Shown piece by piece: positions 46,082-56,300 of a stretch of 64,000 bases of DNA (position 1 is its first letter; every line of letters starts with the position of its first letter). The translations under genes and the position numbers were made by a program. This stretch comes from Actimicrobium sp. CCC2.4 (GTDB taxonomy: Bacteria; Pseudomonadota; Gammaproteobacteria; Burkholderiales; Burkholderiaceae_D), in the NCBI RefSeq assembly GCF_034347385.1, contig NZ_CP133777.1, positions 2,542,001 through 2,606,000 on the forward strand, in the 5' to 3' direction. The notes beneath the pieces are model-generated. The model searched no databases. It was given only the letters and a program-made list of their open reading frames with translations, and was not told where the DNA came from.

Positions 46082-48221
46082 TGAATTTTTTCAGGAAAAC
46101 GCGGCGTACCGCATGGAACCACTGCCGGCCCAAGGGCTCGGACGGATGCTCGAACCGCACATAAACACGGCTGCCGAGTTTGTCGAGCCGGGTGCCGGGC
46201 GGCAGTTGCAGGTCGAGCACGAACAGCTTTTCCAGCGTGCGTGCATCGCCTGACTTGTTCGGATCAAGCCCGATCCTGCCGCCGCCCTGAAAGCTCAGCG
46301 CCATGCCGGGCAGCTGGTCGGTCGCGCCCGGCACTTCGCGCAGCACCTGCGCTGCCATCACCACGGCGGGCTGGTCGACGGTACGGACTTCGATCGCGCG
46401 CATGCCCTGGCGCACCTTGTCGGCATCCGATTGCGGGATCACCACGCGCACGCTGCCCAGCGCGTCACTGGTCACGTAGCCGAGCAATTCGCCGCGCTGG
46501 ACAAAGCGTCCCGCCAGGTTCTGTACGTCGGCAATGACGAAGGTGCCGGTGCCGGGACTGCGCACGTCGATCGAGGCCAGCCGCTGCTGCGCCAGTGCCA
46601 GCGCAACGCGGGCATGTGCGGTTTGCTGCTGCAGGATGTCGGCTTGCACGCGGCTGCTGGTGACCGCGGCGTTGTAGCGCGCTTCCAGCCCCGCCAGTTC
46701 GGCCGCCTGCACGGCCACCCGCGCCACCAGTTCCGGATCTTCGCAGCGGATCAGCAGATCCCCCTTGCGCACCAGCTGCCCCGGCTGCGCCATCACCCGC
46801 GTGACAAAACCATCAACGCTGGCGCGCACCTGCGCTTCGTCCGGCGCCCACACCACGCCTTCGCTGCGCGTGAACGACGGCGCCGGCAGCCAGAACAGCA
46901 CCAGCAGCAGCAATGCCACCAGCGCACTGCTCAGGCCCACCGCACGGATGCGATTGCGCCGCAGCGCGGGGCTGGTGAAGACGTAGCTGATCTTCTTCAA
47001 CACCGGTTGCACCAGCATGTTGAAGAAGGACCAGAGCGCCATCAGGATGCCGAAAATAAAAAATTTGCTCGCCACCAGCAGCACGATGGTGATCATCATC
47101 AGCATCCGGTAGACGAAGGACGTGATGCTATAAAAAACGAACCAGCGCCCTTCCCCGTGCGCTACCACCGGCGAGCGCGCGTCGGCCAGCCCGAACACAT
47201 GGCGGTTCACCAGATAGCCCAGATGCTCGTTGGCACGCTGCCCGAGATTCGGGATTTCGAGGTAGTCCGACAGGATGTAATAACCGTCGTAGCGCAGGAA
47301 CGGATTGCCATTGAACAGCAGCGTCGAGACACCGGTAATGAGGATGATGTTGTACGCAATCGCGCGGTCGGTGCCGGGGTCCAGCCAGACCCACAGGATC
47401 ATCGCGATGGCGGCGATGAAGAGCTCGGTCAGCATGCCGGCGGCACCGACCAGCATGCGCCAGCGCTTGTCTTCGAAGGCTGACGCCGACGAGGCATCGA
47501 CATACGGAATCGGCATCATCAGCAGCAGCATCACGCCCATCTCGTGGACTTCGCCGCCGCGCGCCTTGACCGCAAAACCGTGGCCCAGCTCGTGCAGGAT
47601 TTTCACCAGCGGGAACAGGATCCAGATCAGCAGCAGGTTATCGACCGAGAACACCCGGTCCAGCATCCCATCCGAAAATTCGCGCCAGTGCACACCGGCC
47701 AGCAGGATCGCCGACAGGACCGTCAGGCACCACAGTGCGGCACCGAACTTGCCGAACAGCGGGCGCACCAGCGGCATCGCCCGTTGCAGCATCCGGTCGG
47801 GATCGAACAGCGGAAAGCGCAGCGACATCGGATTGCCGACGTATTGTTTGACCTTCATGCGCAGGTGCTTGCCGCGCCGCTCGTGCTGCTCGCGGATGTC
47901 GGGCGGCGCGTCGCTTTGCAGTACGTCGGCGCGGTGCAGGTCCGACATCAGCTTGATCATTTCGGATTGCGACGGCACCTCGTCACCAAGGCGCTCGCAA
48001 GCGATATCCCAGATTTGCTGCATGCTGCGTTCGCCATCCATCAGACCGATCACCAGATTGGCCACCGGCGTGAAGCGATGAAAACGTCCGCTCGCGTGAT
48101 CCTGCAGCACATACCAGAGCCCGCCGCGATACACGTGGCGGTGGATTTGCGCATGGTTGCGCAGGCGCGGCTTGACGCTGGCGACGCGATACCACGATTC
48201 GCTGAACAGGGATTCGCTCAT
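46074..48221 (-). CDS. PqqD-like domain - M50 zinc metalloprotease - HlyD adaptor fusion
   Basis: A 715-residue membrane protein. Residues about 25-102 resemble PqqD/RiPP-recognition winged helices (WYVLQDHASGRFHRF ... LMDGERSMQQIW). A multi-helix site-2-type protease follows with HELGH (210-214) and the distal Asp312 in NPFLRYDGYY. After further helices (about 370-440) the C-terminal part (about 450-700) is a HlyD/lipoyl-type adaptor with a coiled-coil hairpin. Proteins of this plan are annotated as putative peptide zinc metalloproteases in peptide export clusters. Here it may recognise, cleave and pass on the giant protein or the 81-residue product. It starts 10 bases after the GAF-HlyD stop. 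Confidence 0.87.
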   Translation of the reverse strand: MSESLFSESWYRVASVKPRLRNHAQIHRHVYRGGLWYVLQDHASGRFHRFTPVANLVIGLMDGERSMQQIWDIACERLGDEVPSQSEMIKLMSDLHRADVLQSDAPPDIREQHERRGKHLRMKVKQYVGNPMSLRFPLFDPDRMLQRAMPLVRPLFGKFGAALWCLTVLSAILLAGVHWREFSDGMLDRVFSVDNLLLIWILFPLVKILHELGHGFAVKARGGEVHEMGVMLLLMMPIPYVDASSASAFEDKRWRMLVGAAGMLTELFIAAIAMILWVWLDPGTDRAIAYNIILITGVSTLLFNGNPFLRYDGYYILSDYLEIPNLGQRANEHLGYLVNRHVFGLADARSPVVAHGEGRWFVFYSITSFVYRMLMMITIVLLVASKFFIFGILMALWSFFNMLVQPVLKKISYVFTSPALRRNRIRAVGLSSALVALLLLVLFWLPAPSFTRSEGVVWAPDEAQVRASVDGFVTRVMAQPGQLVRKGDLLIRCEDPELVARVAVQAAELAGLEARYNAAVTSSRVQADILQQQTAHARVALALAQQRLASIDVRSPGTGTFVIADVQNLAGRFVQRGELLGYVTSDALGSVRVVIPQSDADKVRQGMRAIEVRTVDQPAVVMAAQVLREVPGATDQLPGMALSFQGGGRIGLDPNKSGDARTLEKLFVLDLQLPPGTRLDKLGSRVYVRFEHPSEPLGRQWFHAVRRVFLKKFNV

Positions 48222-48231
48222 CGGGACGTTG

Positions 48232-50079
48232 TCAGATCCATGACCACACGCTCAGCCGCAACCAATCGACCAGCTTGTGCGTCCATTGCCAGATCAGCTT
48301 GCGCTGGCCGATGGCGATCTTGCCGATGCCTTCCATGCCGGGGCGCAGCTTGTCGCTGACCTGTTCGACATTGGCCTCGACGCGGAAAAAACTGCGTCCT
48401 TCGCGCGAACTGGTCACCGGCGTCAGATGCGAAATCACCAGCGGAAACACCTGACCCGGCAATGCCGTCAGCATCAGTTCGCCACGCAGTCCTTCGCGGA
48501 TGCCGGTGATGTCGCTTTCATCGACCTCGAGGATGACCCGATACGCGTTGAGCGGCGCAACCTCGAACAAGGTCTGGCCGCGCTTGACCGCACTGCCCAG
48601 CGCTTGCGACAGGTCGCCGCTAACAACAATGCCATCGAGCGGCGCCGTGATGCTGGCACGCGCGAGCTGCTCGGCCAGCAAATCCATTTGCGCGCGCGCC
48701 TGCTGCACTTGCGCCAGCGAGATATTGAGCTGCACGCGGTCGGCCTTGGCCATCGCTTCCTGATACTGCTTGCTGTATTGCTCGGCCTGGCTGGCCCAGC
48801 GCAAATACTCCAGTTGCAGGTCGCGCTGGTCGAGCGTGGCCAGCACGGTGCCGGCCTTGATGACATCGCCGGCGCGCTGGCTGGCGGTGGCGACATAGCC
48901 ATCGAAGGGTGCCACCAGCACGCGCCGGATTGCGCCTTCGAGTGCGGCATTGGCACCCACCGTGTAAGTGCTGCTGGCGATGCTGAAGAACAGCACCGCC
49001 AGCATCAGCAAGCCGGCGGCGAGCTTGCGGCCATAAAAGCGCGGGCCGGTAAATTTGATCAGCTGATCGCGGCCGAGGTCCTTGATGCGGGCCACCAGCA
49101 GCCGGTCATTGAGGCGTTTTTCTTCGAGGATGCGGCTGCACAGCGCCACCACTGCCTGGCACAGTTCGATCTCGGTGGGCGTGAACGGGCGCGCACCGGA
49201 ACGCTCGAACGTGAAGCCGCCAACGACCAGGTTGCCGGTCGCGCCGACCACGAACGGGATCGTCAGCACATTGTCGCTACCATGCTGGCGCGCCAGCGCG
49301 GCGTGATCGCGCGTGACCAGCAACTGCGCCGCCGGGGCCGGCAATTGCAGCAGCGATTGCTGGTCGATGGCTTCGTCGATGGCGCTGCCGATGGCGCGGA
49401 TCAGGTTCATGCGCTTGCCGATCTGAGCGCTGTGCGAAACCGCATCGACGCCGGTGTGATCGGTACGGCGAAACCCGACACTGACGCGGTCGCAATCGAA
49501 ACGGATCGCCAGATCGGTCACCAGCGCGTGCGCAGCCGGCGTGAATTTTTGCTCGGTCATGGCAGAGGCAACCAGGTCCAGCGTCGTCATCAGGCGCTCG
49601 CGGGTGGTTTGCTCGTGACCGGATTGCTGACGCAGCAAGGCCGCCTCGATGCCTTGCAAACCCCATTGCAACTGGCGCGTCAGATCCTGCATGCCGGCGT
49701 CGCTGCGCAGCTGGGTTTGCACTGCGACCAACCCGTGCAGATGACCTTCGAGGATCACCGGATAAGCCAGCGCCGCCTGCGTGGCATCGGCCAGCAAGGT
49801 CGGCTGGCGCGACTCCAGCGCCAGCCCGGCGACCTCGGTCAGCAAACTGCCGGGCGCTTGCTGCGGCGGCCAGAAAGCCACCGGCAAAAACGGGCCGGTG
49901 TCAGGCGGACCGAGCACCATCACGGCACCGGTGGCGCCCTCGATCATCGCGCATTGCAATGCCAGCCAGGCACTGCCGAACTGGCGTGTATCGATAGGCG
50001 CAGCGAACGATTGCCAGAGCGATTGCGGCGTGCCGGCGAGGTCTGCGGATTCGGACAAAAGCAATCTTTCAGTAGTCAA
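48232..50079 (-). CDS. GAF-domain - HlyD adaptor fusion
   Basis: A 615-residue protein. The first about 340 residues lack a signal peptide and look like two GAF-type sensor domains (about 20-150 and 165-325). A single transmembrane helix at about 353-375 puts them in the cytoplasm, and the rest is a periplasmic HlyD adaptor with lipoyl halves (APFDGYVATASQRAGDVIKAG and APLDGIVVSGDLSQ) flanking a coiled coil (about 420-480). A cytoplasmic ligand-sensing part joined to an export adaptor suggests regulated secretion. The start is TTG 50079, overlapping the upstream stop as TTGA; no better start is seen. Confidence 0.85.
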   Translation of the reverse strand: MTTERLLLSESADLAGTPQSLWQSFAAPIDTRQFGSAWLALQCAMIEGATGAVMVLGPPDTGPFLPVAFWPPQQAPGSLLTEVAGLALESRQPTLLADATQAALAYPVILEGHLHGLVAVQTQLRSDAGMQDLTRQLQWGLQGIEAALLRQQSGHEQTTRERLMTTLDLVASAMTEQKFTPAAHALVTDLAIRFDCDRVSVGFRRTDHTGVDAVSHSAQIGKRMNLIRAIGSAIDEAIDQQSLLQLPAPAAQLLVTRDHAALARQHGSDNVLTIPFVVGATGNLVVGGFTFERSGARPFTPTEIELCQAVVALCSRILEEKRLNDRLLVARIKDLGRDQLIKFTGPRFYGRKLAAGLLMLAVLFFSIASSTYTVGANAALEGAIRRVLVAPFDGYVATASQRAGDVIKAGTVLATLDQRDLQLEYLRWASQAEQYSKQYQEAMAKADRVQLNISLAQVQQARAQMDLLAEQLARASITAPLDGIVVSGDLSQALGSAVKRGQTLFEVAPLNAYRVILEVDESDITGIREGLRGELMLTALPGQVFPLVISHLTPVTSSREGRSFFRVEANVEQVSDKLRPGMEGIGKIAIGQRKLIWQWTHKLVDWLRLSVWSWI

Positions 50080-50321
50080 TTAAAACCGGGCAAGCCGGAC
50101 CGTAGCGCGGCGTGCTCCTGCAGACCGCGTTCGAGCAGTTGCGCCAGCCGCTTTGCAGTATAGGGCGTGAGCACCACGGCGGGCGCACCATCGCCGTCGA
50201 ACTGCAGCGTGATCGCGTCCTCCGTGCCGCGCACTGCGCAGGAGGGCGCCATCGCCGCCGGCAGCTCGCGCTCGTCCCACTGCGGCACCAGCGCGATGCT
50301 CATCGGCAGGTCCCGGCTCAT
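50076..50321 (-). CDS. Small 81-residue protein between giant surface protein and export genes
   Basis: A compact soluble protein without signal peptide. Its first half is beta-like (AITLQFDGDGAPAVVLTPYTA) and its second half helical (KRLAQLLERGLQEHAALRSG). It overlaps the giant-protein stop by 4 bases (ATGA) and the next gene by 4 bases (TTGA), so it is certainly in the translated chain. I do not know the family. It might be a chaperone or targeting factor for the giant protein, or a substrate of the modification enzymes; position is the only evidence. Confidence 0.75.
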   Translation of the reverse strand: MSRDLPMSIALVPQWDERELPAAMAPSCAVRGTEDAITLQFDGDGAPAVVLTPYTAKRLAQLLERGLQEHAALRSGLPGFN

Positions 50322-53300
50322 GCCGTGGTCTCCGGTTCCCGATCGGTCAGGCTGTCACCCCAGTCGATCGCCACCGCACGACGGGCCGGTGCGGCGGCCT
50401 GCAACTCGACAATCGCCACACCGGCGAGGTCGTGGCTGGCGGCGGCAAGCGGTGCCGTCGCGCTCGCGACCTGCGGCCCGGCTTGCTGCAAGTCCAGACG
50501 CACGCCGGTGCGACCGGCAACGGCGGTGGCGAGCCACTTGCCGCTGCGCGCATCGAACTGGCGCGCGACACCGGAGCGCGCCTGCAGAGCTTGCGCGCCG
50601 ACCAGTCCGGCAAGGGCGATGTTGAGTTCGCCACTGCTTTCCTGCGCGGTGACCGGTGCCGCTGGTGCCACTGGTACCACCGGTGCCTCCGGTGTGACAG
50701 GTGCCGCACAAGGCACCACCAGCTCGCCATCAGCAGCAACAGGATTCGCGGGAACACAGTCCGGATCGGCTTGCGGCCGGGCCGGACCGGCACCGGTTGC
50801 CGGACCGGTATCAAAATCGCCCGGCTGTGCCGGTGCGACCGCGGCCACGGCCTGCATCTCGCCGCCACGGCTATGCGTGACCACGGTTACCGGCTGCGTG
50901 CTGGCATCGACCACGGCGGCTTTATATCCCGGTGCGGCGATGCTGGCCAGCAGCTGCTCCATACGTCGCGCTGCCGCCAGCATGCCGGGCCGGCTGGTGT
51001 CGCGGGTATCGCTCGCCGGCGGTGCAGCGGCAAACACCACGTCTTGGGCACTGGCGATCAAGTCAGGCGAATTGGTGGCCGAACCGAAGCGCACCAGCGA
51101 CACGGCCCTGCCATCGATGAAGGTGATCGCACCGTAATCGCCGACCATCACGTCCTGCGTGAACAGGCCGTACAGCAAGTCGTTGCCGACGCCGCCGAAC
51201 AGCACGCTCAGGCCGCTGCCGCCATGCAGGATGTCATCGCCGCCTTCGTACAGGTCGATGGTCTGGGCCAGGCGCAGCACGCCGGCGACATACGTCACCT
51301 GCGCGTTGTCGCCGATGACGATGTTGGTGCCGTCACTGCCGAACAGTTCATCGTTGCCATTGCCGCCCAGCAGAACATCGTCGCCGATGCCGCTGCGACC
51401 GATGTCGTTACCGCCTATAGTCGGGCTGATCGTGATGAGTTCGATCAGGTCGCCGTTGGCGGCCAGCGTGACCTGGCCGTTGTCACCAAAAATCACGTTG
51501 CCGCCATCGCCCGCCACCAGCGTGTCGTCGCCGGCACCGCCAACCAGTACGTTGCGGCCTGCGCCGGCCCGCAGCGCGTCATTGCCGCCTGTGCCGGTAT
51601 CGGTACTGACAATCAGCGTGACCACGCCGGCATCGTTGCTGACGATTCTGCCGTTGTCGCCGAACGCGATATCGCGACCATTGCCCAGCGTGATGCGGTC
51701 ATTGCCGATGCCGCCGAGCGCGACCTTGTCGCCATCGCCGGCGACAATGACATCGTCGCCACCGCTGCCGGCGGTATCGGTCGCCGACACAATCAGCGTG
51801 GCGATCCCGGCCGCATTGAAGACGATGCGACCGTTATCACCGAACAGCACGTCGCGGCCGTTGCCGGCCATGATGCTGTCGTTGCCCAGACCACCGAAAA
51901 TGACGTGGTCGCCATTGCCGGCACGGATGGTGTCATTGCCGCCTATGCCCTCAAAATAATCCGCTGACTGGATCAGCAAAGTCGTCACGCCAGCCGCATC
52001 GAGCGTGATGCTGCCGTTATCGCCCAGCACCGTCGCCTTGCCATTGCCCAGCGTGATGCGGTCGTTGCCGGTGCCGCCGAGGACGGACTTGCTGCCGTCG
52101 GCGGCGATGATGACATCGGCACCGCCACTGCTGTTGGTACCGGAAAAAGTAGCGATCAGCACCGGCACACCAGCCGCATTGAGCACCACCCGGCCATCGT
52201 CGCCGAACAACACGTCGGTGCCATTGGCGGTAGTGATGCTGTCGCTGCCGAAGCCGCCGAAGATGATGTGATCGCCATCGCCGGTGACGATGGTGTCGTC
52301 GCCGCCCAGGCCTTCCAGGAAGCCGCTGGTCATCACCAGCAAGGGTTGCACGCCAACCGCATCGAGCGTGATGCTGCCGTTATCTCCCAGCACGATCGCA
52401 TTGCCGGACCCCAGCGTGATGGCATCGCTGCCGACGCCGCCGAAGACGCGCTTGGTGCCGCTCTGAGTGACGATGGTGTCGTTGCCGCCGGTGCCGTTAC
52501 TGGTATCGGTGGTGGCAAGCAGGATGGCTTTGCCGGTAATGCCGAAGCCGACGCTGCCGTTGTCGCCGAAGACGATGTCGTCACCGCGATCGCTGTAGAT
52601 CGTGTCGGCACCGACCCCGCCGAACAGCAGGTTGCTGCCGTCATGCGCGGTGATGCTGTCGTTACCGCCAACCGTGAAGTCGCGTGTCGAGACGTTCACC
52701 ATCAACTGCGCGGCAGCGTCGAACTGCACCGTGCCGTTGTCGCCGAGGACGATGTTGTTGCCGCTGACTTCGACGGTGTCCGCGCCATTGCCGGCGATGA
52801 CAATGTTGCGGCCGGACAGGTCGGTGATGACGTCATTACCGCCTGCGGTATCGGCAAAGCTGGTGACCTGCACCACGCTGCCGCTATCGCGCAGGCGGAT
52901 GGTGCCGGTGATTTGCGTGATGACGCCGTGGTCGCCGAGCAGGATGTCGTTGCCCAGTCCACCGTCGAGGATGTCATTGCCGGTGGCGAGATTGTCGCGG
53001 GTGGCCGGTGTGTCGCTGCCGGCAGCAAGGTTGACCACCGAAAGCAGGTCGACCGTAGCCCGGGTCAGGCGCTTTGACACGTCGAGGTTGAAGCCGGCAT
53101 CGCCATAAATATGGTCGTCGCCGTCACCGCCGAAGATCGTGTCATTGCCGGAGCCGCCGGCCAGCTGGTCATTGCCGCTGCCACCGTAAATCGTGTCATC
53201 GCCCTGCCCGCCGTACAGCGTGACGCCGGCCGTGGCATTGCGTGCATCGAGGATGTCATTGCCGCCTGCACTGAACGCGAAGGCGCGGCCGGTGATGGCG

Positions 53301-56300
53301 CTGGCGGTTGAATTGTAGAAGCTGCCATCCTGACTGGTATCGCCAAATACCACCAGCGGCGCGGCCGCACCACCGCCGCCATTGACGATGAGGGTGTCGT
53401 TGCCGGCACCGCCCTGCACCAGGGTCAGCACGTCATTGACGGTGGCATTGACCGTGAAATGGTCATCACCCAGGCCCAGCATCACGTCGACCACTTCGAC
53501 CCCGTGGAAGGTGATGCCGGCATCGAACCGGCGCAGGTCGGGATTGGCCGGCGTGCCGAGATTGAGCGTCAGGGCGTTGCCCATGCCGAGGCCGCTCAGA
53601 TTGCCGAAGCTGGCGAGGCTGACATCGGACGCGCCGGCCAGGCCATACAGCGAAGCGATGCCCGAGGCGTTGCCGGCATGGCCGAGCACGCCGGTGTCGT
53701 TCGACAGGCTGCCGTCATTGAAGACATTGAGCGTATCGGTGTTGCTGCTCTCGGCCGATGGCAGGCTCAGGACCGGCCGGTTGCCATCGGTTTCGGTCGG
53801 CAGCATGATCACGGCCTGCAGCGAGCGATCGCGTCCTTCGATGACGCTGCCTTCGATGAACAGCGGTCCCTGGATACGGCTGACCAGATGCTGCTGGACC
53901 GGGAAGGTCTGCACCGTGACATTGCCGACCGCGCTGGCCGCAGCCGGATTAGCCGCGACCCTGACCGTGAACGGGATGTTCCAGTTAGCCGCCGTGAAGG
54001 TTACGGACGGCACGCCATTGACCAGCGCAAAGCGGTCATCGAGGGCGCGGTTGTTGACGAAGTCCGACAGCGTGGTCTTGCCGTCCGACAGCAGCTGCAC
54101 CGTGACCGGCGCAGCAGGTTGTTTCGACAGGCTGATGGTGTAGCTGTCGTCGGCAGTGGCCGAGACCAGCGTGCTGCCATCGCTCTGCGTGACGAGCAGA
54201 CTGCCGATGTCGTTGTCGCGAATATCGACTGTCAGGTCTTGTGCCGACACGCTGGCATAGGCCTGGCCGTTGCCGCCATCGATGCTGCTGATGGTGTGGG
54301 TGATGACGCGCGAGGTGCGGTTTTCAGGGACGCTGTCATCGACGGCGGTGAGCTTGACGATGAAGTCCTGATTCCAGTTACCGGCATCGAAAGTGATGGT
54401 GCCGAGGGCGACATTGATGCGGCCGGCTTGCGCCGGATTGTCGGCGGCGATCAGCAATTGCGCAGCATCGAACTGCAGCGCGACCGTGACAATTTCGCCG
54501 GCCAGTGGCGCTTTGGTCAGCGACAGCGCATAGGTATCGCTGCTGCCGCCTTCGACGACCTGCGTGGCTCCGTCGGTCTGGCGCACGATCAGGCCGGCCA
54601 TGTCGTCGTCGACCACATGCACTTGCACGCTGGCGATGGCGAGGTGATTGAAGGCGGCATTGCTACTCAGGACCGAGTGGCTGACCAGGGCGATCCGTTC
54701 GCCTTCGGCAGCGCTATCGCCGACGGCGCGCACATAAATCTTTTGCTGGCGGCCCCAGGCGTTCGCGCCGCTGCCGGCGCTGGAATCAAAGGTCAGCACC
54801 AGTGCTTGCGTGTAGGTGATGCCATCGACAGAGACTTCGATGCTGGCACCGCCGATTGCGCGGTCCTTGCTGCTGGCCTGCGTGGCCGAGACGGTCAGGT
54901 AAGCCAGCGTGCCGGTGACCGGTGGCGGCACGTTCATGCCGATGGAATACCACTCGGTGTCGCTGCCGTTCAGGCCGTTTTCGACCAGTTGCAGGTCGCC
55001 CTTGTTTTGCTGGCTGATGCCGATGGTGCCGGCACTTTGTCCTGCCACATTGAGCTTGATGCCGTCGGCATAGATACCGTTATAGGCCGGATCGCTGCTG
55101 CTCAGCGCGTGGTTGACAAAGCCGCTGCCGCCTTCGACTTCGCTGGCCACGATGGTGGCAGTGACGTCGCCGCCGATGTCGATGGTGTCATTGCCCAGCC
55201 CGCCGATGAGGGTTGTGACCACGCCGGCGGAGGTGCCCAGCACAAAGAAATGGTCATCGCCTTCGAGTCCGTCGACTTCGAGTTTTTCGGTATTGCTGAA
55301 GTCGACATTGAGGCCTGCACCCTGCACGCCGCGTTCGGTGATGACGAAGTTATCCGCCAGTTCGGTACCGAGCACGACCACCGAATCGACGCCGCTGCCG
55401 CCGTCGATGCTGACCGGGGCGTTGATGTTGTATTCGATATGGTCGTCGCCGCTGCCGCCGCTGACCAGGGTGTTGGCTACCGACAGGCTGCCGGCACCGT
55501 CCTTGATCGCAAAGGCGCGCACGATGAACTGGTCGTTGCCGTCTTCGCCAAACAGTTTCAGTGGTGCCTTGTTGCTGTAGACCGAGAAGCTGTCATCGCC
55601 ATCGCCGCCGAACACAGTGGTGGCAAAACTGATGCCGCGCGTCAGGAAACCGAGCGTGGTTTCGATGGTGCCGACTTCATCGCCGGCGGCGACTTGCGGC
55701 GCGACGCGGTCCTTGCCGAATACCTGGCCGAACTGGAAGGTGTCGGCACCACTGCCGCCATCGAGCGTGGTCAGCGTGGCATTGTCATCGACGTAGAACG
55801 CGTCGTTGCCGTCGAGCCCATTGACCAGCAGTCGGCCATTGATGGTGTCGTTGTAGTTGATCCGTTCGACCAGCGGGCTGCCGGTATGCAGCAGTGCGAC
55901 AAAATTGGCGCGCAGCAGGAACAGGTCGGCTTGCGCGGTGCCGTTGATGGTCAGCTGATCGGCACCATCGTCGGGCGCGCCGCTGTCATTGACGTTGATG
56001 ATGAGGTCGGCATTGCCATTGACATCGACCGTGAACAGGTCGGTGCCACCGTTGCCATCGAGCCAGACCTGGTCGCGCACACCGCCATGCACCGAGCTGA
56101 GCGAGCCCAGATGACTGACCGTGATGCGGTCTTCGCCGGCACCGCCGTTGATGAAGGTATTGGCTGTCAGTGCCAGGTGATAGGTGGCATTGAAGCCCGG
56201 TGTGCTGCTGTCCGGATTGAGCGCAATCACGTCGTCGCCGTCATTGCCGGCGATCGTGAAGGTGGTGGCGCTGACCGTGCCCCAGACCTTGATCGTGTCG

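Noticed and set aside
50432-51967. Plus-strand open frame of about 511 codons opposite the RTX-like array
   Set aside because: Shadow of the repeats on the minus strand; no recognisable fold or start signal.
51065-53220. Regularly spaced DNA repeats that might suggest a CRISPR array
   Set aside because: The periodicity is in codons of Gly/Asp-rich calcium-binding repeats within one open frame; there are no identical short repeats with unique spacers and no cas genes.
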